Shown here in pieces: positions 1 to 9,213 of a DNA stretch of 64,000 nt. The DNA lies in the NCBI RefSeq assembly GCF_024746815.1, contig NZ_CP080525.1, forward strand, positions 1,178,001-1,242,000. Reading direction: 5' to 3'. This DNA is from Mesorhizobium sp. AR07 (GTDB lineage Bacteria; Pseudomonadota; Alphaproteobacteria; Rhizobiales; Rhizobiaceae). Position numbers and translations under genes: made by a program. The notes under the pieces were generated by a model, which ran no database searches, was not told the origin of the DNA, and saw nothing but the letters and a program-made list of their open reading frames with translations. Every line of letters starts with the position of its first letter. The first letter of the stretch is position 1.

Positions 1-812
1 ATGTCAACGCGATCGGCTATTGCGTCGGCGGCACGCTGCTGGCGGCAGCGCTTGCGCTGATGGCGCGGGAAGGCGACAACCGCATCAAGTCGGCCACCTT
101 CTTCACCACGCAGGTCGACTTCACCCATGCCGGCGACCTGAAAGTGTTCGTCGACGAGGAGCAGGTCGCGGCGGTGGAAAAGTCGATGAGCGAAAAGGGC
201 TACCTCGACGGCACCAAGATGGCGACCGCCTTCAACATGCTGCGCTCCGGCGACCTGATCTGGCCCTATGTCGTCAACAACTACATGCGCGGCAAGGATC
301 CCCTGCCCTTCGACCTGCTCTACTGGAATGCCGATTCGACCCGCATGGGTGCCGCCAATCATTCTTTCTACCTGCGCAACTGCTATCTCGAGAACAATTT
401 GTCGCAAGGCATGATGGAACTGGCGGGCCACACGGTCTCGCTCGGCGACATCACCATCCCGATCTACAACCTCGCCTCCAAGGAAGATCACATCGCGCCG
501 GCGCTCTCGGTGTTCCTCGGCTCGAAATATTTCGGCGGCAAGGTCGACTACGTGATGGCGGGATCCGGCCACATCGCCGGGGTCGTCAATCCGCCGGCAT
601 CCAACAAATACCAGTACTGGACCGGCGGCACGCCGACGGGCGACTTCGGCGAATGGATGGCCAGGGCGACCGACCATCCCGGGTCCTGGTGGCCGCACTG
701 GCAAAGCTGGATAGAGGCCAAGGACAACACCCGCGTGCCGGCCCGCAAACCCGGCAAGCATATGAAAACCTTGGGCGATGCTCCCGGTACCTATGTGAAG
801 GTGCGTGTGTAA
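1..812 (+). CDS. phaC: Class I poly(3-hydroxyalkanoate) synthase PhaC, C-terminal part
   Basis: The reading frame is already open at base 3, so the N-terminal half lies upstream of the window. It polymerises (R)-3-hydroxyacyl-CoA into polyhydroxybutyrate on the granule surface. The visible part opens with the lipase-box-like motif GYCVGG, whose Cys (7th visible residue) is the acylated nucleophile of the family. The likely catalytic Asp (in SKEDHIAP) and His (in GSGHIAG) follow at the usual distances, and the typical C-terminal WWPHW stretch is present. The family assignment is strong. Partial only because of the window edge; nothing suggests a broken gene. Confidence 0.95.
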   Translation, partial: VNAIGYCVGGTLLAAALALMAREGDNRIKSATFFTTQVDFTHAGDLKVFVDEEQVAAVEKSMSEKGYLDGTKMATAFNMLRSGDLIWPYVVNNYMRGKDPLPFDLLYWNADSTRMGAANHSFYLRNCYLENNLSQGMMELAGHTVSLGDITIPIYNLASKEDHIAPALSVFLGSKYFGGKVDYVMAGSGHIAGVVNPPASNKYQYWTGGTPTGDFGEWMARATDHPGSWWPHWQSWIEAKDNTRVPARKPGKHMKTLGDAPGTYVKVRV

Positions 813-991
813 CGGACTGTAATGTCTGGTGAGTTGACGGGCTGCCAAAAGCGGGCGAAATGGTGTCGTCAACCATCAAGCAGCCGTAATTCGGCAATCA
901 CTGCAAAAATACTTCCGGGCTTGCGGATTTGACACAGGTCTCGTTTCCGGATCGGAGATATACCGACCGGACATCGAGGGGGAATTTGACT

Positions 992-2227
992 TTGAAACCA
1001 GCAGGTTGGAGCCTCGCAAAGGGAGAACGCCGCGCCATTGTGGCAGCGCTCTGCTCTGTGCTTCTGGCTTCCTGCACCTCGGCTAGCGACCCGACCATGT
1101 CGGTTGGAATGCCCGGCTACAATGCCACCGCATCGAACATAAGCGCTGCCTCGAGCGGCAAGGCGACCACCGTTGCCGATTCGACGCAGGTCACGACCGA
1201 GCAGGCGACCGTGATGACGGCAAGCGACACTGCGCTCCCGGAGAAGGTCGCCTATGTGCCGATAGCCAAACCGCAAGCCGCCTTTCCTTTGACCATACCG
1301 GCAGGCTCCGAAACGATCGCCGGAAACACCCCGCAATCGCTGCAGCAACCGGCGCAGACGGCGCAGCAGACCGACGCGGTCGCCCAACAGATTGCCGCCG
1401 CCGATGCCGGCGTGGCCGCGCCGAAGCCGGCCGCCGCGCCAGTGATGGACAATCCGGTCTATGTGACGGCTGGCGAGATGCCGCAGCCCGACGCACCGAA
1501 GAAAAAAGGCTTCTTGGCCTCGATGTTTGGCGCCACGCCCGCTTCGGCCACGCCGCTCGTCAACACCAGGTCGGGTGAGCCCCCAGTGCAAGCCAAGCCG
1601 GCGCCAGCAGCAGCAAAGCCGATCATCACGCTGGCCTCGGCCAATTCCACGACAAAACCGGTGCAGCTGGCCTCCACCGGCGGCGAAACCGGCCACATCA
1701 CTGGCAGCGATGCGCTGCCCGGCGTGCGCCAGACGGCCCTGTTCGAGATCAAGCGCAAATCCGGCCTCGATGACGAAAGCGACGTCGATCTCAATGAGGA
1801 CGCGGGGCCAATCGGCGGCTCCTATCAGGTCGCCTCCGCCGCCGGCATGGCCCGGCTGGCGCCCAATGGATTGCTCAAGCAGAACGAGAGCGTCGATGTG
1901 GCTTGCCTGAAGCCGTCGCTGGTTCGTGTGCTGAAGACGATCGAAGGCCACTACGGCCGCAAGATGACGGTGACCTCGGGCTACCGCGACCCGGCCCGCA
2001 ACCGCCGCGCCAACGGCGCCAAGAATTCGCTACACATGTATTGCGCCGCAGCCGACATCCAGGTCCCCGGCGTTTCGAAATGGGAGCTGGCGAACTACAT
2101 CAGAACCATGCCTGGCCGCGGCGGCGTCGGCACCTACTGCCACACCGAATCCGTCCACGTCGACGTCGGCCCCGAGCGCGACTGGAACTGGCGCTGCCGT
2201 AGGCGCAGCGGCGGTGGCGAGGGCTAG
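992..2227 (+). CDS. Lipoprotein with C-terminal M15A/YcbK-like (D-Ala-D-Ala carboxypeptidase-like) domain
   Basis: The C-terminal ~110 residues match the DUF882/peptidase M15A fold: TVTSGYRDPARN, then SLHMYCAAADI and ESVHVDVG, which place the zinc-ligand-type His/Asp residues. The middle is a long Ala/Pro/Thr-rich linker of low complexity. The chosen TTG start at 992 has GAGGGGGA nine bases upstream and gives a short basic N-terminus, a hydrophobic stretch and the lipobox LLASC, so an outer- or inner-membrane lipoprotein is predicted. An in-frame TTG at 929 would put ~20 extra polar residues before the signal peptide and looks worse. The role is likely in peptidoglycan turnover; whether the M15 site is active is not proven. 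Confidence 0.8.
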   Translation: MKPAGWSLAKGERRAIVAALCSVLLASCTSASDPTMSVGMPGYNATASNISAASSGKATTVADSTQVTTEQATVMTASDTALPEKVAYVPIAKPQAAFPLTIPAGSETIAGNTPQSLQQPAQTAQQTDAVAQQIAAADAGVAAPKPAAAPVMDNPVYVTAGEMPQPDAPKKKGFLASMFGATPASATPLVNTRSGEPPVQAKPAPAAAKPIITLASANSTTKPVQLASTGGETGHITGSDALPGVRQTALFEIKRKSGLDDESDVDLNEDAGPIGGSYQVASAAGMARLAPNGLLKQNESVDVACLKPSLVRVLKTIEGHYGRKMTVTSGYRDPARNRRANGAKNSLHMYCAAADIQVPGVSKWELANYIRTMPGRGGVGTYCHTESVHVDVGPERDWNWRCRRRSGGGEG

Positions 2228-2321
2228 TCTCGGCGCACGGAGAATCTGACGGGTTGAATTTGTCGCCAAGTTCGCGCTGGTAGGCCATCCCAAACATTGG
2301 GGATTGGCCGAAGCCTCCGAA

Positions 2322-2509
2322 CTTCGTCATCCACTGGCGAAGCAGGAGCGAAGCTCCGTCGCGGAGACCCGAGGATCCATGCCATGACCTCAATCGAAGT
2401 GTGCAGCGGAGCAGAATCCTGCACTGCAGCAGCGCTCAGAAGTCGCGGCATGGATCCTCGGGTCTGCGCCGCGTCGCTTCGCTCCTTGCTCCGCCCGTGG
2501 ATGACGAAG
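2322..2509. repeat. 188-bp inverted-repeat element (REP/MITE-like)
   Basis: The ends are CTTCGTCATCCAC and its exact complement GTGGATGACGAAG. Inside, GACCCGAGGATCCATGCC-type arms are mirrored (near 2370-2387 and 2448-2465), as are GGAGCGAAGC/GCTTCGCTCC-type segments. The whole element can fold into one long imperfect hairpin. No reading frame is convincing inside it. It lies in the 505-bp gene-free stretch between the lipoprotein gene and tRNA-Glu; I see nothing else recognisable in the rest of that stretch. Such palindromic interspersed repeats are common in Mesorhizobium intergenic regions (inference from general knowledge). Confidence 0.7.
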
Positions 2510-2732
2510 CGATAGGCGTCGCACCAATCGCCAAGGCATGCATGCGCGGATCAAAGTCTTCCCTCCCTTGCCCACGTTAGCAGGCCGCCACTCGGCAAAA
2601 TTGGCGACACACCGGCGCCTTGCCGGACGCGACAAAATCCCTGCTTTGACAGGCTGGAAAAAAGTTGTCCAAGGCGACACGTGACGGGTTGCCGGTTGCG
2701 CACAACGCCAGTATAAGCCGCTTCGTCTGAGC

Positions 2733-2807
2733 GCGCCCATCGTCTAGCGGTTAGGACACCGCCCTTTCACGGCGGTAACAGGGGTTCGATTCCCCTTGGG
2801 CGTACCA
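2733..2807 (+). tRNA. tRNA-Glu (anticodon UUC)
   Basis: A full cloverleaf can be drawn: acceptor GCGCCCA pairs with TGGGCGT (one G-U at position 1), the anticodon stem CCGCC/GGCGG closes the loop CTTTCAC with anticodon TTC, and the T arm AGGGG-TTCGATT-CCCCT follows. The 3' CCA is encoded. The 3' half is repeated at 38602-38650, marking this gene as the integration target of the downstream island; the tRNA remains intact after integration. Confidence 0.96.
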
Positions 2808-2808
2808 G
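2760..2808 (+). repeat. attL: tRNA-Glu 3' half, left end of island
   Basis: These 49 bases, covering the anticodon stem-loop, variable loop, T arm and CCA end plus one base, are identical to 38602-38650. The match extends four more bases to the left after one mismatch (2759 versus 38601). This is the classic tRNA-type attachment core of tyrosine integrases. The ~230 bp between here and the end of the first island gene carry no convincing gene. Confidence 0.9.
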
Positions 2809-3040
2809 TTAACCACCTGACGCAATTGATATTTTTTAGGCCTGCAAAGTGGTGGCGAATTTTCGTTGCCGGATTCGTTGTTTTCAATTTTCGCGGGCTG
2901 AGTCCGATTCTTTCTAGATTCGACGCTCGCAGAGTGTTGTCTGGTGCGACACAGGTAGAGACAATTGTTAAAGAGTCAGCCTTGGGAAAGGTGCTTGGCG
3001 CCGCCTAGGCGCGCGGCCACCCATCTTCGGGTCTTCGCGC

Positions 3041-4783
3041 TCACCATTGCGCCCGCTCGAAATCTCGAAGGAACTGCTCAGCAACGCGGCCCGATTTGAT
3101 CCTGATACCAATCTCTCGGAGCGGCTTCTGGTCATTCGGATCAACAGACAGCCAATTGAAACTGCTAATTGCGATATCGTCCTGATCCCAGCCTAGGACC
3201 TTTGCGTGCAAGCGTGGACGTTCAACAGACCGTAGCTTCAAGCCCGCCTTGCCGTATTGCTCACGCAAATCGAGGAGCTCGGCAGCCGTCTTCTTTCCGG
3301 CAGGTTTCCCGTAAAATGCTAAAACGTCGATGCCCGTCGAACTGGCGACGTCCATTAACGGGAAGATTGTGACGGGCCTTCCGGCGATGCCAAATTGATG
3401 GCTTAAAACGAATACGCGCTCCTTGGCTTTACGAGCGGCCTCCATTACCAGCGGCGCATGGTCGCCCGTGAACAGTAAATCGATTTCCGCCTTCCTGCCG
3501 TTCTTAGGCGGCATCCGCTCTACAGACCGACCAAGAACGAACAGACCTGCAACGTGGGCGTCATTCCAGACGCCAATCCGTCCCTTTGCCATCCTTCCCA
3601 AGGTGCAGATGAGTTGACCTACCAGCCGTGGGTCCCTGAGTCGCACGGACGCGTCGAAACTCGTGAAGCCTGATGCAAGCCAGTTGCAAGAACCTACCAG
3701 CGCTGTCCAAGAGCCAGTCTGCCGATCATCCGCGATGGCTATCTTGGAGTGTGACTCGGTGGAGAATGGATGGATGCGAAACATCTCGCGAAGGCCGGTG
3801 CCCGCAATCTTCTTCTTAATATGCTCGATCGTCTCCTCGCTGCTCGTACGAGCGCCTTCCTTCTCGTCCTGGCCATAAAACAGATCGATTCTAACCGATC
3901 TACCGGCAGCAGCGAGCAACTTAGGCAGAACCGCGTTGACGTTGTCCGTCACGAAACCCGAGTGGACGAGGATTCTCGTATCGGCGTTTTTGATTAACTT
4001 GGTAAATGCGTCCTCGTGCTGGTGCCCGTCCAGGATTAGATCTGAATGATCGAAAAGGTAGCTGTTGTCTGCCTTGGTTTTGGGCTCGGATGCAATCGCA
4101 GGCCTAGATGGTTCCGGCAGGCTGATCTCGTCCTGCCGTACCTTTTCGTATTCCCTTTCGATAAAATCCACGAACGCCTTGGGCGCTCTCGAAGGAATTC
4201 CTTCCGCCACTCCGTGGCGATACGCAACGGTGCCCCATGTTTTCGAGAGTCGAGTAGTTGAAGGGTGCACGCCGACGATGAGTTCGTCCTGCCCCTCGAT
4301 TGCGTTGAAAATTTCGCTAAGGTTTTCGCTGTCGATCGTAGGCTTGTCGATGAGATGGACGATCTGCTCATCGTTCGTTTGCGGAAGGTTGTGCCAGTGG
4401 GATGTTGTGAGATCGCCGACACGAAAGGCTGCGCCGGTGTGCGCATCGATCCGGAAGCTCCGCCATTTGTCAATCAGTGTGACTGCTGATGGCAGTTCAT
4501 AATCGACCGACCTAACCTTGCCGGCGTTCGTCGCGTCAAAGATAACTGTCGACCCAGACGACTGTAATTCGACCCACCCCGCCCGCATTAGACGCGTGAT
4601 TGCTTCGATGATTACCCTACGCGGCAGACCCCCAGCCGCTTCCGACAACTCACGAGCGGACCGTGGACGTCTGGCTAATGCTTGCAGGACAAGATGCTCG
4701 ATCACACTCCAGCGTCTCCCTTTTTCAATTTTGAACTTTCTCGCCCCACGGAAGACTGGAAAGACAATATGCACGGTTCTCAT
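3041..4783 (-). CDS. mkoB: MkoB-like phospholipase D-family nuclease (Mokosh type I-like)
   Basis: The 580-aa protein has an N-terminal winged-helix-like segment (about residues 25-90, RSARELSEAAGG...ITRLMRAGWVEL) and two PLD half-sites. The first is HSK at 345-347 followed by SCNWLASG, the second HAK at 526-528 followed by SFNWLS. Both keep the H-x-K core and the downstream Asn-Trp, so a single-chain PLD active site is predicted. Its start overlaps the stop of the helicase gene by four bases (ATGA), so the two are translationally coupled. A PLD protein paired with a kinase-like/COG1112-type helicase is the composition described for Mokosh type I antiphage defence. The pairing and motifs are seen; antiphage activity is inferred. 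Confidence 0.82.
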   Translation of the reverse strand: MRTVHIVFPVFRGARKFKIEKGRRWSVIEHLVLQALARRPRSARELSEAAGGLPRRVIIEAITRLMRAGWVELQSSGSTVIFDATNAGKVRSVDYELPSAVTLIDKWRSFRIDAHTGAAFRVGDLTTSHWHNLPQTNDEQIVHLIDKPTIDSENLSEIFNAIEGQDELIVGVHPSTTRLSKTWGTVAYRHGVAEGIPSRAPKAFVDFIEREYEKVRQDEISLPEPSRPAIASEPKTKADNSYLFDHSDLILDGHQHEDAFTKLIKNADTRILVHSGFVTDNVNAVLPKLLAAAGRSVRIDLFYGQDEKEGARTSSEETIEHIKKKIAGTGLREMFRIHPFSTESHSKIAIADDRQTGSWTALVGSCNWLASGFTSFDASVRLRDPRLVGQLICTLGRMAKGRIGVWNDAHVAGLFVLGRSVERMPPKNGRKAEIDLLFTGDHAPLVMEAARKAKERVFVLSHQFGIAGRPVTIFPLMDVASSTGIDVLAFYGKPAGKKTAAELLDLREQYGKAGLKLRSVERPRLHAKVLGWDQDDIAISSFNWLSVDPNDQKPLREIGIRIKSGRVAEQFLRDFERAQW

Positions 4784-7700
4784 TTCGTCCCTGCCAGTTT
4801 GTGATAGTCGATGATCTCAACAGCGTCCTTTGGTGCCTCAATCAGCGCCTTATAAAAATCGCGGAAGAATTTGAGGTCCACGTCGGGCTTTTCGCCATTC
4901 GATAGAATGTATTCGTAGAATCCCATTGATCCAATCAACACCATCTTCCATTTCGCGCGGCTAAGCAGAACATTCATTCGGTGGCTTTTGGTCAGAAAGC
5001 CGAGAGCTTTGTCCGGGTCGGTATGAACGTTGTTGCGAACGAGACTAATCAAAACGCAGTCAGCCTGCCCCCCTTGGAAGGAGTCGACCGTGCCAATGTA
5101 TTCGGCACCGCCAACGGCCGGGTCGAAAATCGAAAGGTCAAGCTCGCGAGCCTCGATGGCCGCCCTCACAGCGGTCTTTAGCCGTCTAGTCTGCTCGGCA
5201 TACGGAGAAAGGATCGCCAACGTCGGCTTCGTTCCGTCCGGCCTGGTGATTGCGACGAGGTGCTTCAATACCGAAACCGCGGCGTCGACTTCCTTGTCGT
5301 TTCGCCAGTTCGGCGCCGCATCCTGGAATTGTGAGTACGCAACTTTCTTTTGACAGTAAGGGACGTCGATCACGGTTATCGGGGCCTTTGCGTTGCCAAT
5401 GTTCAGATGCACTGGCGGCGCCGTAGTCAGAAACTCTTGCTCCTTTTTCTTGTAGTTCTTCAGTGTGCCCTCGTAGAAACAATCGGACACGATCTTTGCT
5501 ATCGCAGGATGCATTCTGTGCTGCTCTAAAAGCTTCTGAGCAATGGGACGCGCACGCGGATGCGTCCTGAGAAACTCGTAATCGTCCTCAACGAAAGATC
5601 CGAACATCTTCAAGAAGCGCAGCGCGAGTGCACAAATCGCAGGGAAGTCGCTTCCATCTGCCTTGACGTCGGCGATCAACTCTTCCAGCAGCGCGTCTTT
5701 TAGCTGGCGCGAGATCATGTCTTCGCCCACCCTTAACACCGCTTTTACGGCCTCAGGGTCGGCGAGGAGTTTTTCGACCCGCTCGGAATCGAATGGAGGG
5801 AGCTGTTTGTGATCGCCAATCATCAAACGCCGGTAGGATAGCAGGAGCGGCGAAATCAGTTCGCTGCCTGTAGCTTTGCCGGCCTCCTCTACGATCGTCC
5901 AGTCAAACAGCCCGCGATCTTGGATTAGGGTCTCGACCGCCGCCGAGTTAGTTGTGGCAAAGACAAGATTAGCAGATCTAAGGATCATGCTCTCGATCGC
6001 TCGCCTGTCAGACGATGTCCTTGTTCTCTTCCTGGGTTTGTTCTTCTCCGGTTTCCCGCCATATTCTTCGGCAAGCGCGCGCACGCGCTCCTGCACCCCC
6101 GGTGTGCCCTCGTCCAACAACGAGCTCGCCGCGAGATCCTTTACGATGCTTGCAGCTATATGTTCGGTTTCGACGCCCTCCGACTTCCTATCGTCCTCGA
6201 TCGATCGAGCTCGCACGATTAGCGGTGGATCGGCCGCATCCTTGAACATGGGTCGTATCTCATCCATGAGATGGTCAATAGCTGCGTTGCTTTGTGCAGT
6301 CAGCAGAAAGCGTGACGTCCCTTCGTCTTTTAGCCGGCGGCGCACAATTTCGCTTACAACGTAGGTCTTGCCGACGCCCGGCGGGCCTTGAAGAAGAAAC
6401 AGCGGGACCGTCCCGAAAATGCGACCTAATGCGCTCTGCTTCGAATCGTCCAGCTCAGCGTATTCTGTATCTTCGGTATCCAGCCGGTCCTGGCTGTCAT
6501 CTATCCGGCCACGAGGATCGTTTAGCATTTTTAGTAGTTCGACGTGCCGTCCTAGCTCCACCAGCGCCCTAAGGCGCCTCTTGAGCTGGACGATGGTACC
6601 CGCTTGTGCCTTGGCGAGGTATGCAGGCCCTTCGACCTGGGGTGGTTTGGTTCCCTCAAGTTGGAAAGCACCTTCGTTCTCATCGCGTTCAGGATCGATG
6701 AGGCGCCATTGCGTCATCTGCACAGTCTCACCCAGCTCCCCCCTCTCAAGAAGCATCCAAGCGTTCTCTTCTCTCAAATCTCCGCTGTCTAAAATCTGGG
6801 ATAGACGCCGAGCTGGTGAGAGTAGCTTTAGCGCGCTGGACAGTGCCTGCCGGGAGACATCGGATTCGCTTTTGACATGTATGCGAAACGTATCGCCTCG
6901 CTGAGCTGCCTCGGAACTCGGTAGCACCTTCACTGGGAAGATATCGGCTGCAGCATAGACAAGCTCCAACAAAAACAGGAGAACAACGGCTTGGTGGGTC
7001 TGTTGTTCAGCGGTCTTTTTCTTATTGGTGGCTTGCAATGCCTTTAGGACAGGTTCCCACGAGAGCGTCTTGCCACGGAGGCGTGGAAATGAGTGGCGTG
7101 CATCTCCACGCTCCATGAAGTCTAGGCTACTCAAATCAATTGGCTTGGTGGCGAGCAACACCTTGTGTGACGGAAGCTCGACTTCTGCATCTTCACAGCG
7201 AGCGAACTCCCAAGTTTCGGGTTCGGTCGAGTTTGGCTGCTTCCATGCCCGAATCTTATAACTCAGTAGGCTGCCGCAAAGCTGGTAGTGGATTGCGCCC
7301 ATTTCCGTTTCGCAGCAAACAAAAAGGGGGGCTTCTCCAAGATCGGCAGCAATGAAGTCGATTTGCTTGTCGACCTCTGTTGCGTCAATAGACCTTCCGC
7401 TTGCAGCTCGAACCTTTTCCGTCAGCCTGCTGCCCTGGCCAAGGGTGAGCGCGACATGCAGATGAGCATCCTTGCGTAGTACCTCCGCCACGGAAGTCGT
7501 AATAATGGCGTCTAGCTGCCGGATCATCTCGTCGCCATCGAGGCGATCAACTGGGATAAGGCCAAGCATTGTCCTCAAGAGACGGATTTCCGCCGCCGTC
7601 GTATGATCCGTAATCGCCGAGGGCACTAGGCGAAGATCCGTCAACTTAGCCAGAGGTATTTCCAACACAGTCGCGATCAGCAATGCGAGATCGTTCCAGT

Positions 7701-8322
7701 CTCCAAGGAATGATGACGCGGGCCTCGGCCGAGGAGCCGGGCGGACTGATCCCTTCTTGTCTGGTTCGGCCGTTTTGGCGATACGCATCGACCACTCGAA
7801 TCCCGTGAGCCGGAAGTCCGGCTCGGAGGAGAGACTTGTCATGATCGCCCAAGGGTCGATGTTGCGATGCAAAGTCCCTTGTGAATGCAAAAGCTCCACG
7901 CCCTCTATAATTCGTCTGAAGTTCTGCCAAATCAGGCTTCGGACCTGGGGCATCCGGTGAGATACGAGCACGCTATGCTTTCGGGACGAATCCAGAAGCG
8001 CTTGTAGCGGCATAGCGTCACCCGCCTCGATCGCGAGGTAGAACCCTTCCGAATCCTTCCCGCTCGCAACCAGCCTACTTACGAGTTCTGCGGCAGCCGG
8101 AAGAGCAGCTAGGCTGTGTAACTGCCGTATTTCACTCCGCCAGATATCCTCCAATTCTTCGTCATTCTGGCCGCGCTTTCTGGGCCAACACCGAATGAGT
8201 AGCCGGCTTCCGCCAATGTCTGTGCCTTGCCAGATTGCCGAACGCCCGTGTTTATCTCCCGGAAAAAGTCTGCGCAGATCGTCGTACCGGTCGAGAAATT
8301 TCTGATCTTTAGATTTCTTCAT
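4780..8322 (-). CDS. mkoA: MkoA-like protein: kinase-like domain fused to SF1 (COG1112-type) helicase
   Basis: The 1180-aa protein begins with a Ser/Thr-kinase-like region (about 1-290) containing LHRNIDP at 151-157, where HRD is replaced by HRN, and PDFRLTGF at 168-175 where DFG would be expected; it may be a pseudokinase. The C-terminal half is an Upf1/DNA2-type SF1 helicase: Walker A GPPGVGKT at 646-653, VEEAGKA at 811-817, GDHKQLPPF at 836-844, QHRMHP at 934-939, GTVDSFQG at 1077-1084 and RMNVLLSRAK at 1115-1124. All helicase motifs look intact. The start has GCGGAGGG upstream at good spacing. It is first in a two-gene operon with the PLD gene; the architecture fits Mokosh type I MkoA. 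Confidence 0.85.
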   Translation of the reverse strand: MKKSKDQKFLDRYDDLRRLFPGDKHGRSAIWQGTDIGGSRLLIRCWPRKRGQNDEELEDIWRSEIRQLHSLAALPAAAELVSRLVASGKDSEGFYLAIEAGDAMPLQALLDSSRKHSVLVSHRMPQVRSLIWQNFRRIIEGVELLHSQGTLHRNIDPWAIMTSLSSEPDFRLTGFEWSMRIAKTAEPDKKGSVRPAPRPRPASSFLGDWNDLALLIATVLEIPLAKLTDLRLVPSAITDHTTAAEIRLLRTMLGLIPVDRLDGDEMIRQLDAIITTSVAEVLRKDAHLHVALTLGQGSRLTEKVRAASGRSIDATEVDKQIDFIAADLGEAPLFVCCETEMGAIHYQLCGSLLSYKIRAWKQPNSTEPETWEFARCEDAEVELPSHKVLLATKPIDLSSLDFMERGDARHSFPRLRGKTLSWEPVLKALQATNKKKTAEQQTHQAVVLLFLLELVYAAADIFPVKVLPSSEAAQRGDTFRIHVKSESDVSRQALSSALKLLSPARRLSQILDSGDLREENAWMLLERGELGETVQMTQWRLIDPERDENEGAFQLEGTKPPQVEGPAYLAKAQAGTIVQLKRRLRALVELGRHVELLKMLNDPRGRIDDSQDRLDTEDTEYAELDDSKQSALGRIFGTVPLFLLQGPPGVGKTYVVSEIVRRRLKDEGTSRFLLTAQSNAAIDHLMDEIRPMFKDAADPPLIVRARSIEDDRKSEGVETEHIAASIVKDLAASSLLDEGTPGVQERVRALAEEYGGKPEKNKPRKRTRTSSDRRAIESMILRSANLVFATTNSAAVETLIQDRGLFDWTIVEEAGKATGSELISPLLLSYRRLMIGDHKQLPPFDSERVEKLLADPEAVKAVLRVGEDMISRQLKDALLEELIADVKADGSDFPAICALALRFLKMFGSFVEDDYEFLRTHPRARPIAQKLLEQHRMHPAIAKIVSDCFYEGTLKNYKKKEQEFLTTAPPVHLNIGNAKAPITVIDVPYCQKKVAYSQFQDAAPNWRNDKEVDAAVSVLKHLVAITRPDGTKPTLAILSPYAEQTRRLKTAVRAAIEARELDLSIFDPAVGGAEYIGTVDSFQGGQADCVLISLVRNNVHTDPDKALGFLTKSHRMNVLLSRAKWKMVLIGSMGFYEYILSNGEKPDVDLKFFRDFYKALIEAPKDAVEIIDYHKLAGTK

Positions 8323-8686
8323 AAAGCCCTCCGCTACTCACATAAAGAAATGCCGCCGACTGTTTTGCAAGGAGGGGATTTTCGATATGGAGCTTGATCT
8401 CATTTAATTTCATGCGCCGCATGCTCTATTCGACACTGTGGCTACGTCTTGGAACAGTCTGGAAATGCGAAGCATATTAAAGTCATAGAGAAAAATGACA
8501 TACAAAATATTGTCTTCAACAACGTCACCTGTATCCCACAGAATGACCGCAGCAGTACCACCTTCGTCTTTCGCAATTGACTATCGGCGGGCGCTACCTT
8601 AGTCTTAGAAGATCGAAACGGATTGGCTGGATTGGCCTGAAGAACCCACCGAGTGGCGCGGTTGCGCCCGCTGGAAAGGCCAACTG
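8323..8686. other. AT-richer intergenic region between the Mokosh operon and the HTH module
   Basis: These 364 bases separate two divergent operons and must hold the promoter of the leftward defence operon and probably that of the rightward HTH genes. The composition is AT-richer than its surroundings. I see no convincing gene; the reverse-strand frame crossing it runs into the next gene and has no family likeness. No clear hairpin or operator stands out. Confidence 0.5.
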
Positions 8687-9007
8687 ATGTCCGTTCATTC
8701 GCAAGCGACCCATGAGTCGCGTTCGACCAAAGTATCTCGTAACCCAAAGCCTGAAATCCCTTGGCGGGAGCGACCATGGTTGCCGCTCACGTTGGCAGCC
8801 GATCTTTTGGGTGTTTCGTCCACGAGTCTCTATCGGCTGGAAGCGGAGGGACAGCTCGTTTTCCGACGCTTCGCCGGGCGCACGGTTGTTATGGTCACTT
8901 CGATCCTTCCGTTGATCGACGGTGTGGAACGGTGGACGCCTTCAAAGCGAGGCGCGGCCGCTCGCCAGCAGCGTACGGAACGGTTGCGAGCGGGGACTCA
9001 GTCGTGA
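8687..9007 (+). CDS. Small helix-turn-helix DNA-binding protein
   Basis: The 106-aa product contains PLTLAADLLGVSSTSLYRLEAEG, a MerR/AlpA-like helix-turn-helix, followed by a short wing (QLVFRRFAGRTVVM) and a basic tail. It is the first of three genes joined by 4-base overlaps (GTGA at 9004, ATGA at 9210), so it is probably the promoter-proximal member of an operon. Small HTH proteins of this type often act as excisionases or regulators of integrative elements; which of the two applies here cannot be told. Confidence 0.7.
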   Translation: MSVHSQATHESRSTKVSRNPKPEIPWRERPWLPLTLAADLLGVSSTSLYRLEAEGQLVFRRFAGRTVVMVTSILPLIDGVERWTPSKRGAAARQQRTERLRAGTQS

Positions 9008-9213
9008 GCCGCGCGGTTCGAGCCGGCGCCGTGGTGCAGCCCGCAGTGTTCACCGTCGATGAGCTCGCCGATTACTTCCGTATCTCGCGGGCGGGCGTGT
9101 GGCGACTCCTACACGACAATCGGTTGCCGAAGGCGAAGATCGGTGGGCGAACGCTCATTCGGCGCGTCGACGCGGATGCCTTCCTGGCGAAGTGCGTCGA
9201 GGTAGCGTCATGA
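9004..9213 (+). CDS. Excisionase-family (AlpA/XisA-like) DNA-binding protein
   Basis: The 69-aa protein starts at a GTG overlapping the previous stop. FTVDELADYFRISRAGVWRLL is a clear excisionase-type helix-turn-helix, followed by the wing residues PKAKIGGRTLIRRVDADAFL typical of this family, where the last part contacts DNA through KxGGRxxxRxxxxD. A longer upstream extension of the frame overlaps the preceding gene and is not used. With a tyrosine integrase in the same module (15315-16442), a role as recombination directionality factor is plausible but not shown. Confidence 0.78.
   Translation: MSRAVRAGAVVQPAVFTVDELADYFRISRAGVWRLLHDNRLPKAKIGGRTLIRRVDADAFLAKCVEVAS

Noticed and set aside
869..1951. 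Reverse-strand 360-aa reading frame opposite the lipoprotein gene
   Set aside because: Arg/Gly/His-rich product with no family character, typical of antisense frames in G+C-rich coding DNA; the forward gene has lipobox and M15 motifs.
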